From Karalla daura (Eukaryota; Chordata; Actinopteri; Chaetodontiformes; Leiognathidae), in contig CM055191.1 in assembly GCA_029224185.1 (NCBI GenBank), positions 19,233,760-19,297,759 on the forward strand: 64,000 nucleotides of DNA, in the 5' to 3' direction. Shown here one piece after another: positions 37,270-49,198 of the stretch (the stretch's first letter is position 1; each line of letters starts with the position of its first letter). The notes under the pieces are model-generated. The model made no database searches and had not been told where the DNA came from. It saw only the letters and a list, made by a program, of their open reading frames with translations. Position numbers and translations under genes: made by a program.

Positions 37270-37540
37270 CGAAAGACCAGACTGTGACTATGTTCCCGTC
37301 ACTCTTGTCTGCATCCATCTGCCCATCTACCTGGGCCCCTCTTCTCTTGTTCTTCCCCTCTCCTGAGAGGTAATGAATGGCTTCCCTCACTGCGGAGAGT
37401 TCACCTGTTTCTGCTTCAGCCTTCCTCCACCGCATTAAGTGGGGATTTATGGAGGCAGCTTCCCATTGAACAAAACCATTTCTCTTCCAGTTTGGTTTAA
37501 CAGCACTCTTTATTCCCTGCAGATTTAAGGATAGGAGGCT
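37270..37540. promoter_or_regulatory. Candidate conserved noncoding block
   Basis: Smooth sequence with 'ccaccgcattaagtgggg', 'tcccattgaacaaaacc' and 'ggtttaacagcactc'. It lies directly beside the SINE-like copy. No exon is convincing. Confidence 0.3.
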
Positions 37541-37875
37541 GGAGGTGGGTGGAGGGGATGGGGGAGCAACACCATTAAGGGCTACGGCCCTCCCAATTTC
37601 TCTCACACTCACATTGGGAAGGCAAACAGCCCTGAGCGGTCTGCTCCTAAAGAGACCTCTGTGAATAGATAGATGCCTGATGGATCAAATGGAGTGCTAA
37701 CACATGCAGGAGGACTGTCCCATTTCTGGCTCTTGTACATGGCAGGAGCTGCTAGATTTCAAATGGGACTTAAAGTCACGGCAGTTTTATTCCTCACCTA
37801 AGAATAGAAATGTATAAATGAAATCAGAGGCATGTGTGATACACAAGGGACACAGCAGATGTAACAGCAGACCAC
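37541..37875. other. Noncoding stretch
   Basis: Single-copy-looking sequence without repeats. I recognise nothing in it. Confidence 0.5.
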
Positions 37876-37879
37876 AGAG

Positions 37880-38335
37880 ACATTTGTCCCTGATAGTGAA
37901 TCTATTACTGAAGCTTTTATTGAAATTGAGCCGACATGCTAGAGACCCTCTAATATCATAACCTATAAAAATGTGATATTTCATAATTTTTCCGCGTTTG
38001 CGCGTTGGGGTGAGTCTCTTAGCTGCCAATGACTGTGTCATATGTAGCTGCATTAGCGTCTCATTACTTTGGCGATAGGGAGAAGATTCCTTAATGCTTC
38101 TCGACAGGCCATGATGTAATTACACAGTGTTTGTTGCAAGTCAACATGATAATTTGTGTTTCCAAGGGATCTGTCATACGCCCGGGACGCCGGGTGCATA
38201 AATGATTCAACCCCTCATAAATGTCCTGATTGAAAACAAGCTGTTGCTCGCACCAACTTAACTCCCGTTTCTTGTCTTCGCAGCACCTCGTGGCCTCAAA
38301 ACACACAATGAGAAACAAAGAAGAATGGGGAAAAA
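37880..38335. promoter_or_regulatory. Long candidate conserved noncoding block
   Basis: About 450 bases with no simple repeats. Contains 'tttccgcgtttgcgcgttgg', 'tgcattagcgtctcattac', 'gatgtaattacacagtg' (TAATTA core), 'ccgggacgccgggtgc' and 'caacccctcataaatgtcc'. It has about 16 CpGs. An acceptor-like 'cccgtttcttgtcttcgcag' lies at 38264-38283, but the sequence after it is not a recognisable exon. It is a good enhancer candidate. Confidence 0.45.
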
Positions 38336-39995
38336 AAGACGATATCCCTGCGAAAATTCATCACAACGTTTGGCGCTGTGAGGCAGAATTATGCATGAAA
38401 CCATAAGAAAAGCTTACCTTTCACTTCTCCCTCCCTCCCTCCCTCCCCTTTTGTGTGTGTGTGTGTGTGTACAAGAAAGATCAAGATAGTGAGTGTGAGG
38501 AGAGAGAGCGAGCGTTTAGTGTATGTGTGAGACCATGCTGCAATTCCCCAGAGGCTGCCATTGTCGAATTTACCCATTCCCACCCTCTGAGCTCGACCTA
38601 ACAAGACTACACAACATCTGCATGGGGGCCACAGAGTTTATGTACATGGTAGAGGGTCCGTGTGTTTGCGCGAGGCGGGTATGTGTGTGTGTGTGTGTAT
38701 TTGGGGGCGTTGATTTCTGTTTTGGGCTATCTGTTTTGAAATCTGTGCGGTGGGCAGGGTATATTAAAGGCAGAGCGAGGTGTTCCTGTGTAGCCGCCGG
38801 CTTTGCTGCACCTCTCCAGCATTCTGACTGTGACCCCAGCCTTCGGGGGTGTGTGTGTGTGTGTGTTTTCATTCTCTTTGTACACACTCTCTAAGATGTT
38901 CTTGCTCTCCTCCTCTTTTCTCCTCTTTTTTTCCCTCCCTCCCTCCTCCTTGTGTTCCTTGCAGAACAGAGCCCCAGATACTGAAGATATTGCCCCCGGT
39001 TTATTTGGCCTGTCTCTGTCTCTCTTTTTCTCTCTTTCTCTTGCCATATATATCTCCCGATTCTCCTCTCTCATCTCCTTTCTTTTTCCCTTTTATTTAT
39101 CTTCTGCAAGTCCTCTCACTTTGCGATCAATACAGCTTCTGCTTGAAGCCTCGCGGCCAATATGAGAGCAGCTACGGGATTTTTGAAGTTGGGATGCTAA
39201 ACATGTTAAACAGCGAAGATGTTTTGAAAATTTGGGATCATCGGAGAGATGTTAAACGTCTGAGTTTGTTTTTCCCAGTTCCCAGCTGCATACTGTACGT
39301 GCATCAGACGTTATATCTTTTTATCAGCTATCTTTGATCTTTCTGTAGCTTTTTATATAATATTTCTGATTCTTGCATTTGAATCTATTAGTGAATCACT
39401 ACATCGGGGATGTAGCAGTTATCGTTACAAAACGAACATGTGATATGCATATTTATGTATTCATAAATATACTTTGAAAATCAGTTTGCTTCATTTGAGA
39501 CCAGCATTGATCTTCCTGCTGTATATGAGCTTCTGTGTGATTCCTGCAGAGACTCGTGAGATAACATCTTGACAAGAAAAAGTTCAGAGTATCATTGAAG
39601 TGAATGGTGGCTCCACTGGCTGTATTGTATCAAGGTCCTGTCCTTATTATTTTTGGCTTCTTTTCAAATGAATGATTTTAAGAGGTGCATGTTCAACTCT
39701 TTAGATTTCTTTATGTAACAAAAAATAAATTACACTCTTGAAAGCTGAATTTCCATCAGAGATATGCTTCATAAAGTGTCATTAAAAGGGGAACAAAATG
39801 ACAATGAATATAATTATCTAACTAAAGTAAAACCACTATTTTCCTACACATTTTTGTGGATAGAAATTTGATTAATAGTAATTTGTAGTCTTGAGAGTGA
39901 TTGCGGTTCACTGTCAGCACACATGCTATTTGATGGTCAAAGCTTAATGCTGCAGTAAAACAAATATCAGACTGCTATTGTTTTTAATGCTAATT
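38336..39995. repeat. Noncoding stretch with CCCT, GT and CT tracts
   Basis: (CCCT)n 38430-38450, GT 38452-38470, GT 38679-38699, GT 38849-38866, and pyrimidine-rich runs at 38902-38960 and 39012-39115. A strong acceptor-like site ends at 38964, but the following frame is CT-driven and unrecognised. From 39165 the sequence is AT-rich and empty. Confidence 0.6.
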
Positions 39996-39999
39996 TTAA

Positions 40000-40240
40000 A
40001 TTGATTATCACATTTCCGCCTGCTGAAATTTCTCCCATAATTTCCCCGTCATAGGAAGATGAATTCCACTTCCTTTGATGATCCCTCGGCATTCCCTGCA
40101 GCGCCACCATGAGGTTCAATGACTTTGTTTGGTTGATCGGGATATCACAGAGCACATTTACACTGGGATTTGCCATGTCTTTCAGACTTCGCTGTAATCC
40201 AACATAACCTGGGAGACCCTGATAACAGGTAGAGAGCAGC
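40000..40240. promoter_or_regulatory. Candidate conserved noncoding block
   Basis: Contains 'ttttaaattgattatcac', 'ttcaatgactttgtttggt', 'tgatcgggatatcacag' and 'acactgggatttgccatg'. It is non-repetitive with no open exon on either strand long enough to support. Regulatory inference. Confidence 0.4.
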
Positions 40241-40908
40241 GTCCCTTCATTATCCCAGACTAACCTCTCTCTCTCTCCCTCTGTCAGTATCTCTACTCAC
40301 TCCTTTCTCTTTGTTCTCCGTTTTCTGCACCTGCTCCTCTCGCTCCTCCTGTCGGATGGACGGGCGGAAGGCTGCCGCATCCCTGATGACTGTCATCATC
40401 ATCGTCTGTCTGTCCGGCCACCGTTGACGAGCCAGAGAGGCAGCTTGCCAGACAGCAGGGCTGTGGAAACAAATACAAACTGCCCTGTGCCCCCTGATTG
40501 CATCCAACTGTCAGGCAAATTTGATGTAAACTTTTGAAATGTCACCAAAAGAGGATTGTGAATGAGGTATGTTTTTTCATCTCTCAGGCGAAGAGGGAAA
40601 AGTGACTTCACAAATGAATAAAAACAACACCACAGGCCTCTCAATAATTAATGAGTATCAGGCAAGATGTTATTGCTCTGTTGGGACAAATATTGTTTGT
40701 CACCTTTCATGTTTTCATTCAAAGACAGCAAAGTTGTCTTTACTGTTATAACATCTCTCGGTGGTACAGACTGGGAGGGCAACAGTTTGACATTATTTGA
40801 AGGTCATAAGAACCACTATTCCAAATAATTAAAATGCTACCTTAAGATTAAGTACTAGGGCCTATGCCATCGCATACAGTCATTTTGATTCAAGTTGAAC
40901 CATCCATC
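40241..40908. other. Noncoding stretch
   Basis: CT-rich at 40263-40345, then mixed. Short open frames overlap on both strands. I recognise no gene or repeat. Confidence 0.5.
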
Positions 40909-41152
40909 CCTCCGTTATCTTACCCACTCACCAGGTCTGCTCATCTTTGCTGGCAAAGGCAAGGAATACACCTAGGACCATTTGCCAGTCTGTTGCAGGG
41001 CGGGAGGAAACCAGAGTACCCAAAGAAAATGCACACAGACGAGGAGAAGCTGCCAACTCCACTCAGCACATACCCTGGGTCTGCCCGGCATTCAAACCAG
41101 GGTCCATCTTGCTGTGAGGCGACAGCATTTTGCAAAACCACTGTGTCACTTT
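40909..41152 (-). mobile_element. tRNA-like SINE-type fish repeat
   Basis: On the minus strand: box A-like GTGACACAGTGGTTTTGC at about 41132-41149, then 'gctgtcgcctcacagcaag', box B-like GGTTTGAATGCC at about 41090-41101, 'tggcagcttctcctcg' and 'tctggtttcctcccgccctg'. The 3' end is at the 'gatggatggttc' tail (40909). It is about 245 bases, with the middle shortened. Confidence 0.7.
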
Positions 41153-41376
41153 TCAGTAGAACCACAGAGATAAACCGATCTTGAAAACAATTTAATAGGA
41201 AAAAAATCGGAAATGTGATTGAATATTATAGTGTCTGTGTAGCAGAATTTGCTCAATAAATATGGAAGTAAACAACAGAATGAATCAATCAATCGAAAAA
41301 AAGATGAAAAAATGATGAAAAACCAGCTTTTGTCTTAAGTGAAAAGACTTCATGTAAACCTGCACATGCAGATGTT

Positions 41377-41377
41377 T

Positions 41378-41440
<63 letters not shown>

Positions 41441-41446
41441 TGTGCG
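41377..41446 (+). repeat. (GT)n microsatellite, long and nearly perfect
   Basis: Uninterrupted GT from about 41384 to 41436, then 'gggtgtgtgcg'. It is among the purest tracts in the window and likely to vary in length between individuals. Confidence 0.9.
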
Positions 41447-41739
41447 TCTGCAGTCTATTTATATGCACACTCTAAGTGATGGACCACATGGGACGGGAGA
41501 CAGAGGGGTAAACATCAAACCTCTTCTCTGGTGGTCTTCAATATCACACTCCTACAGTGATCGCAGACATTATTAAACATGGTGTTTTAAAGTGTGACAC
41601 AGTGAGTGATGTAGTGAGGAACAAAGAGAGCAGAGTGAAGGAATGAGGATGGGAGGGAGGGGCGAGAGAGGCAGATGAGACTGAAGAGTGACGGCAGAGA
41701 GGGAGAGAGAGAGATATTCAGGCATCACTGCTTTTCCTC

Positions 41740-41910
41740 CAGGTGTCTTTGGCCTGCATGATTTCATCTGCGAGGCCATAATAAACTTCCTTAATGAAAT
41801 AAGTAATTAACATATTATAATTGTGCAGCGGATGATTTTGACAGAGATCATTTTCCATATCTAATGCTATGCTAATTTAATCTGTTCCCCTCCTCTGCCC
41901 GACACGACCC
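41740..41910. promoter_or_regulatory. Candidate conserved noncoding block, homeodomain-site rich
   Basis: Contains 'tgcgaggccataataaac', 'cttaatgaaataag', TAATTAA at 41804-41810, 'attataattgtgcagcgg', 'tgattttgacagagatc' and 'gctatgctaatttaatc'. Six AT-rich cores sit within 150 bases, flanked by purine-rich and C-rich sequence. It is a strong enhancer-like candidate. Confidence 0.45.
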
Positions 41911-43586
41911 TTTCTGTGATTAAGTTTCATGGCATCTCACTTTCGCTTTTCCTCACCTCTCCTTTTTCATACACCCCCCCTCACCCCCTTCCACCTCATC
42001 CTCTTTCTCTCCATTTACTTCCTTTCTCTGTCTCTTTCAGTCTTTCTGCGGTGATGGATTGACTCCTCGGCAGAGGTTCAGGGCCTTGTTGTTGTGGAGT
42101 TGCAGGCAGAGGGACGTGCACAGATGGCGGGGGAACTGGAGGCTGGGGGTGGAGGGTGGAGGCCTGGATCTGTATGTGTGGTCTGATCTCGCTCCTTCCT
42201 CCGCCTCCTCTGCATGGAAAAAAAAAGGAGAGCATGGAGCAGGAAGCGTAGGAGGTGGGAGTAACAGCACTGATTGAAATATAGCCATGGGCTGGTGGTC
42301 ATGCGGACTTTGTGGTTTCATTGTTGTCTACCCTTGTTTGGGAATTTGGTGGTGGACAGCTGTTGATGACAGGCAAATGTCACCTTTGACTTTGGCAATA
42401 TGTCCGAGAAGTCTTTGTGACAAAGAAGGGGAGCACTGAGAGGAAACAAAAAAGGGCATCTCACCTAGTTTTAGTGCTACACATTCTTCTCTTTGTGTCA
42501 CAGAAGACTGGAGTCTCAGCTCAGTTTCAGAAATTGAGCTCTGACTACAGGCATATCCCAGTACATTAGGTAAACCATGATGAGCAGAGCCAAAAATCAT
42601 ATTTCTATCCTCACCAGGAGGTACCGGTGTTAACCGTCAGTAAAACTACTGGGTGGGTTGTTGCGCAATTTTGTGCGGTCGTGATCTCCAGTACAGAAAT
42701 CCCTCCGATTCTGGAGTAAAAACTCAAGTATTGAATGATTTTCCCACACAGTGTCATCCTGTCATCAAAAACCAGAGCTACATTGTCAAAACGATACACA
42801 AGGTTCCTTTTGTGTATTTCACAATTCTCTCCTGCAAGTTGATATAAGATTTAAACTGTAACATATCTGTTTGTTAGGCACCAAAACTACTTGGATAGGA
42901 AGGTGCAAACATCATTGACCTTTCACCTATGGCACACCTATCTCCAAAATCAATACACATCAGCCTTGAATGTGTAGTAAATACCAAAAATCAGCTTCAG
43001 AGAACATGTCAAATATGAAACAATAAAGGTAAAGACAGACTCACTCTGCTTCCACGTAATTCTGATAATGATTTTTCTTTTTTCAGTTCGATGAACTCAG
43101 TTGAAGATGTATTGAAGGCGGTGTCATTTCTATGGGAATTTGTAGAAACTTTAATTCACAAAGGTATCTGTGGACAAGCAACACATGATGAATATCCTCC
43201 TCTCCTCTGCACAGATAGACGGAGAAGAGGAGGGAGAGGGTTTAAGGGGATGGAGGGGCTGATGGGAAGAGTGGGAGGCAAGGGACGAATGAAATCAACC
43301 AGCTGTGGTTTGATCCATCCCATGTGATGCCAGGACCCCCCTCTCTCCCTCGCACTCTTAAACTCTGTCTCTCTCTCCCAGTCCCCACAGTCTCTCTCCC
43401 CTGACTTCACTGAGCAAGAGGAGGGATCCGCTGGGGCCTCCCCGTTCTCTCTCACCCATGAAATGCTGCGTCCTACCCCACCACCTCCGCCCACTTCCAC
43501 AGCAGAGTGGACCCCCACCACACAGTCTAAACACACAAACTGTACATGCGTATACATATGTCATGACTGACTTGTAGTCACTTACT
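41911..43586. other. Noncoding stretch
   Basis: C-rich and CT-rich parts at 41970-42040 and 43335-43470. At 42875-42900, 'gttaggcaccaaaactactt' resembles a short piece of a repeat common in percomorph fish. Open frames are unsupported. Confidence 0.45.
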
Positions 43587-43945
43587 GAGGCTCATGGCAG
43601 ATTTGTGTTTAGCACTGACTCCGTGCACTCACAGACAGATGGACCAGGGTTCACCCCTCAGGTCTCACCAAGGGCCTTTCTGTATTCATTTAGTGTGGAC
43701 TCCCTTGTGGGTTTACTCTGGGTAATCAATTTTCATCCACATTGCAAAATCATGCATGTTTAGGTAGATTAGAGGCTCTAAACTTCCTTGGGTGTGAGAG
43801 TGAAAGTTAGAGTTAGAGCCCTACGATGGCCTGCCGACCAGTCCATGAATGTATTTTTTGCCTTTGTCCTATGTGTGTTGGAGATACTGTAACACTGTGA
43901 CACCATTACAGTACAAAGCAAGTATGTAAGATAATAGATGTATTA
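43587..43945 (+). mobile_element. SINE-type fish repeat, near full length, decayed
   Basis: Box B-like GGGTTCACCCC lies at 43647-43657. In order follow 'agtgtggactcccttgtggg', 'tgcatgtttaggtagattag', 'aggctctaaacttcc', 'gggtgtgagagtgaaag', 'cgatggcctgccgacc' and a 'gataatagatgtattaatg' tail. Sequence identity to the other copies is low, suggesting an old insertion. Confidence 0.6.
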
Positions 43946-44040
43946 ATGATGTGGACTGAACCACAGAGGAGCTTCCACATGTTCCGTTTACACATGGTCA
44001 GATCTAAAAGTGATCTACAGCTTACTTGAGACAGTCTTGC

Positions 44041-44066
44041 TTTTAAAATGTAATTACATTTTAAAA
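44041..44066. repeat. Perfect 26-bp palindrome, no spacer
   Basis: The arm TTTTAAAATGTAA (44041-44053) is followed directly by its exact reverse complement TTACATTTTAAAA (44054-44066). The centre is TAATTA. The flanking bases do not extend it. Perfect spacer-free palindromes this long are rare by chance. Confidence 0.95.
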
Positions 44067-44195
44067 TCTTATATCTGCAAATAGGAAGGTTGACATAAAG
44101 ACAGCAGCAAAACCTGCTGCAACATTTGTGCCTGTAAACCTTCTGAAATCAATTTCTATAAATAAAACTGTTTAATGCAATAGAGTAAGTGATAA

Positions 44196-44230
44196 AAACT
44201 GTGTTCCAGCTATGTTCCAGGACACAGTTT
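44196..44230. repeat. 9-bp inverted repeat
   Basis: AAACTGTGT (44196-44204) pairs with ACACAGTTT (44222-44230), and CC/GG pairs beyond a bulged T extend the stem inward. It lies 130 bases after the 26-bp palindrome. Confidence 0.8.
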
Positions 44231-45065
44231 CTTCAAAGATTTCTCTATGGTCATGCTGAAAAAGTGGCACTACAAACAAATGGTGAGTAGAACAAACAAT
44301 GGGAAAGAAGGGTAAATAATGTATAAGCAGTATTTTGTAAAACAGTTTTCCCTATTCTAAGTTGGGCACACAAGAACAACGGAGAAGTATAAATATTGTA
44401 GTGTGCTGAGGCTTTGTCTGCCTGAATACTCAGGGCTCTGTGTGATTGTATGTTCGTGCATGTTAGTGTGTGTGTATGTGTGTATGCGTGTACGTGTGTG
44501 CATGTGTGCATCAGAGGGAGCGAGGTCAGGTGGGGCAAACAGAGGATGAGTAATGTGAAAGAGCTCAGATGTGAACGTGGCCGATAACAATGAAAGAGTG
44601 ACAGGACACATAGCACTGGGTAATGAGAGGTTCACACTTCATGTTACCCCTTCTATTCTGATATCAAGAGACCCTGTCTACACACACATAAGCACACACA
44701 TCTATGGACATAAACCCCCACCCCATCGACCTACCACTTCCTCCACCCTGCAGAACACAATGAAGGTTAAAAATTCCCTCAATGACTCCTCAACCATGCT
44801 TGGGACGTGCAGGACAGTGCACGTGTAGTAAAGCAACGGTGATGTGGGTATCCTTCCAGCCAATCAGCAACTTGCTTTATAAATGCACTAAAGTCAAAAT
44901 TGAAATCTGTTTTGATTGTATTTCCATTTTGATGTAGGTCATGTCATGGGCTAGTCTTTCTAAAGTGTAATGAATTACATTTGTGTAGTTAGTGTCATTA
45001 AAAATAAATTAATTGCATGTATTACGCTATGACGTTTTGCATTACTTTTACATTTCTTTCACTCT

Positions 45066-45115
45066 GGGTTCAAAAAGTCTGGGTCAGTTGGGTTTCAAAA
45101 AGTCTGGGTCAGTTG
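45066..45115 (+). repeat. 25-bp tandem duplication
   Basis: Two 25-base units (45066-45090 and 45091-45115) both contain 'tcaaaaagtctgggtcag' and differ at one base. The near identity suggests a recent slip or duplication. Confidence 0.9.
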
Positions 45116-45627
45116 GCAACGAAAGAGGAAGCCCACAGTCATGCTGCAAAAGTCTATTTGATCTGAAAGCACTCTGGTGTTACGACATTCTTTCGGTTCT
45201 CATCTGTTATTGCTGAAAGCCTTGCATTGGTCATGTGACCTGTCTATGACCAAGTCAGAATGACACAGCTAAATGTTAGCTTACCTTATCACTGCAGGGG
45301 TTGACGTGGACCTCATTGAGAAGCTTGTTGAAAGCTTCTGCAGCCAGTTGCAGCCTATTTTCAACAACAACCCTTTGCCAAAGGTCTCCAAATCTCATTG
45401 TTCAGGTCTCATTGCAGCATGAGAAACTTTATTAATGTCGGTTGTCCCTCTCATTCTTCTTAGCACTCACTTTTTTGTGTGGGGGCAGCTCTCTCAATTA
45501 CCTTAGTGTTAGCATAACAATTAGCATAATGACAGAATGCTGCCTTGTAACATGCGTTACCGAGGCTGTAACAGGTATCATATTACAGAATTTACGTAAC
45601 TAAACTATAGTAAAAAAAAATTATAAT

Positions 45628-45646
45628 AATAATAATAATGTGTTAT
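45628..45646 (+). repeat. (TAA)n short tandem repeat
   Basis: Five to six TAA/ATA units follow an A-run at 45612-45620, inside the possible hAT-like element. Confidence 0.8.
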
Positions 45647-45715
45647 TGTAAATGTGTTACTCTTGTAGTTGGAGTAGTTGTAGTAGTTGTAGTTTCTTGC
45701 AACACCTGTCCAAAT

Positions 45716-47395
45716 TGACATCATCTGAACAATCAAATGGGAATCTTTTTTCCCTTCACTCTGGATCGATGCTGCAACTGTTACAGGAAAATTGGAACTT
45801 TATCACACAAAAGGGTTAAGATGCTTTTAAGGGGGAGCCTTTTAAGAAATGAAAAGTTCTATTAGTCCACTTCATATTCTCATCTTACAGAACAATTTGA
45901 TGATTTGAAATTGTCCTTTCTTCCTGCAGTTTCTCTTGAAAAAATAACACTAACTTGTTCTTCACCTCATCAGATGAGATCAAGTGAGTGTGCAGTGTGA
46001 GGCACTTCACACTAAAGCATACCAAAATAGAAATGCCCCCTCTCAAGACAGGGAGTATTTCCTCTATGAATGTGCCAAGCTGAGTACATTCTGCATTTCT
46101 CCTTCTTTGAAATCTCTTCCTGCTTTACAAACAACAGGTGCTCAAAAAAAATCGATCATGTCTGTTTCTACACCTTCTTCCCATTCTTTTGCTTTCACAG
46201 TGACCTCTCTCTTCTCCCTGTCTGTGGCATCACTGGGGCCAAACTATAATGGAGGGCTGTCACCTCAGTCAAAAGAAAACATTATCTACAAGTCAATTTG
46301 CTCACCTCAAGGACAAGACAGAAAGTGTGGCAGAGAGAAAGAAAGGCAGCATTTTTCAGTGAAATCCAGTTGGCTTTATTTGCATGAAATAAATAAAATA
46401 CCAATAATGCAGTGGTTTACAGTATGTCAAAGCAATCAATATAAGACTGCTTGAGGCAAAGGTAAACTTTAGCAGTATAATCAACTGTCAGGCACCTCCG
46501 AGGTAAACACAAGGTATAATAAGACCTGCAAACCTGAACAGTGTGTTGAAGGATGTGATATGTTTTGAGTGGACACAGATTAGTGAATAAAAATATATTA
46601 AACTACCAGGTTTCTTGAACTCGACTGACAAATTGAGTTTTACATCAGCTTCCATTGCATTACTTTTTTTTCCCGTTGATATCAAACATCAGAATATTAC
46701 ATCTTAGTAACTTGCATCCGTTAACGTTTCAGCTGTGCAACAGTGTGATGGCTTCCTGATATGTTTTGCACATTATATTGTCAAATTATATGTAACAGCA
46801 TGCATCCACAAACAAGACAAACAAATAATTGAAAAATATGATTTCTTGCTGTGCAGGGAACCTAAATATTATTTTATCCTTTCTTAGCATCCCCTCCCTT
46901 CACCCAACACCCAAAACCATCTCACAGTGTGTCTTTCCTCTTTATCTCTGTCTTACTGTTTCTCTTTGGCTCGGCTCTGATGTTCATAGGGAGATCTCGA
47001 CATCCCTAAATCATCATCAGAATGAGAAAGGAGTCCCTGGGCTAATGCAATGCAGATATGTTGTCTTTTGTGTCGGAATATGAGAAAAGGAATTTATGTG
47101 AGGCGCTCGGTGAGTCAGAATTCATTTTCTTGCTCGAGCTTTTGCCCTGCAGTCAAATGTAAACTGACTGCAGACTCAGCTGGCTGACTGAGTGAGGATA
47201 CTCACAGACGTGTGTGAGCGCCTAAACACACTCGCAGCCCAGCGCGCATGCACTCACATAATACACACACACACACACACACACGCACATGGTGGTGTGC
47301 AAGCTCGACCCACTCAATAAACACGCATGGACTCCCTTAACACTCAGCAAATCCATACACTCATGTTCACCCCAATAGAGTGCGTCTGTGTGCTC
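45716..47395. other. Noncoding stretch with CA tract
   Basis: A 156-codon open frame at 45984-46454 shows no recognisable domain or splice signals and is probably chance. A CA tract lies at 47262-47288. The rest is AT-rich and single-copy-looking. Confidence 0.5.
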
Positions 47396-47399
47396 AGAG

Positions 47400-47690
47400 C
47401 TGCCTCTTCATCTTTGAGTGACAGGTGTACATGGGTGGCACAATGGCCGCCAATATTGTCCAGCGCCCATGGTAACAATGGCCAATCTCCAGGGAAATGT
47501 GGAGCCGGCCGTCAGACATGAAAAGAGAACATTTCAGGTGGCGGTGGGGGAAAGAAAAGAAAAAAAAAAACATTTTGAGGGTTTGTGCTAATCAACATTG
47601 CCAGCGGCAAACGCTTTGATAGGGAAAATGGATTCTGATCCTTGATTATAATATAGGGCACAATCTGAAACAGCTCTAACACACATGAAG
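47400..47690. promoter_or_regulatory. Candidate conserved noncoding block
   Basis: Contains 'caatggccgccaatattg', 'catggtaacaatggccaatc', 'gccagcggcaaacgctttg' and 'gatccttgattataatatag'. It is interrupted by a G-run and A-run at 47543-47570. Several CCAAT-like and SOX-like sites. Regulatory inference. Confidence 0.35.
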
Positions 47691-49145
47691 CTGAAATAAG
47701 CAGGCGGAAAACCAGGAAAATGCTTGAATCCTGACCAATATACACATCGCTGTGATCATTTTCCACATCTGAGGATAAGACGTGAGGACTGCATACACAT
47801 CCTTAGTCGACATCTATTGAACAGCATATTTTGTATAATACACAAATGGAAAGAATGTTGTAACAATGACTGGGTTACCCTTCAAACAATATACAACGCG
47901 TCTGAAACGTTGCCTTGACGAACTTCCCGGCTGAAAGGGACCGCTAATAATCTGTGGGTGTTTGTGTTTAATGCGTGTGAGAGACAGACAGGGAGACAGG
48001 AGGAGAGAGAGAGGGAGACAGAGAGTGATGTACTCTTATCAGTCTTCCCAGTCCTCAGCAGCAGCAGATAAACAGAAGTGTGAAGGGCAGTTGCGCTGCA
48101 GGGGGCTGATTGACATGGCTGGCGCCCAAAGAATTACACACAACACACACACACACACACACACAAACACACACATACACACGAGAACACTGACACTCAC
48201 ACATTTGCCTTTTGCTGTCTTCACTTGTGCAAATATCCACGAATGCATCATCTAGTGACTGTGAGTAGCACATTCAGTGTTTCTGCTGTCCAAAAGACAG
48301 TTTACAGCACTGAATGTATGATTTGCATCCCACATATCTTTGAATAAAATATAGCAAGCAAACGAAGGAGGGTAAAAATCCCATCCTTTGCCTTGTGAAC
48401 CCAAAAAAGGAAGATTTTGAACTAACTGTTCACATCATTGGTGAACAAATTTTTCTAATCCAAACGGCTTTTTAGTGTTGTGAGGTTTTAGAAAGATTAC
48501 CTATTTCACAAGGAGCATACATTAAAAAGAAACAAAAAAAACGAATAAAAATCTTTTAAACTTTCTTATCATTTAATCTTCTTAAGAGCCACTGATTTTG
48601 ATTTGTTATCAAGTAAAACAAAATCTGAATTCTTTCATTTTCCTCTGCAGCCAGCTACTATTCCCAGGAAATTTTCCGTATTTACAAATGCTGAGGTTCT
48701 AAAAAATGTCATGTAATAGCAGCATGCTTCAAACAGTGAAGCAAAATGCTGCATGGGGGTGAGGTGAAGCTGCCATGTCATTGTTTCTCAACAGCTGTTG
48801 CAGGAATATCTCAAAATCAATGGCATCGTGTTTTATTTATGTTAAAGTGTGACACATAAATCACAAGTATACTCGTGTATTTGTGATGTATTACAAATGG
48901 AATCAATCAGGTACTGTAAATACAGGCTAATTCAGGCTGCCCAATGTGTGTATGAGTGAAGATAAACACTGCCTCAGTACCAGCAGCTAAAAGCAAATAG
49001 GGGATTAAAGCAGAGGAGAAGAAAAAAGAACTGGCCCATGTCTCAGAAAGGACAGGGGAGAATGGGAAAGCCTTGATGGACAGCCAAGGTGCACTTTGCA
49101 TGTGTGTCTTTTTTTTTCTTATTCGAATGCTATATGTGTGTGTGT

Positions 49146-49198
<53 letters not shown>

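Larger units (their letters stand above)
43946..44935. other. Noncoding stretch with palindrome and GT tract
   Basis: Holds the 26-bp palindrome (44041-44066), a second hairpin (44196-44230) and an interrupted GT tract (44464-44508). No gene. Confidence 0.55.
44940..45715. mobile_element. Possible decayed hAT-like nonautonomous element
   Basis: The left part has 'gtgtaatgaattacatttg' and 'catgtattacgctatgacg' and the right part 'aacatgcgttaccgaggctg', 'gtgttattgtaaatgtgtta' and 'cttgcaacacctgtcc'. Repeated GTAAT/ATTAC/GCGTTAC words near both ends recall fish hAT-type elements whose ends are rich in 'aatgcgttac'. No transposase frame or clear 8-bp target duplication is visible, so this is tentative. 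Confidence 0.3.

Noticed and set aside
38900..39337. Strong acceptor-like pyrimidine tract and following open frame
   Set aside because: The frame is a product of CT-rich sequence, no donor follows, and the peptide is unrecognised.
45984..46454. 156-codon plus-strand frame
   Set aside because: No domain, no splice signals, AT-rich surroundings. It is consistent with chance in 64 kb.
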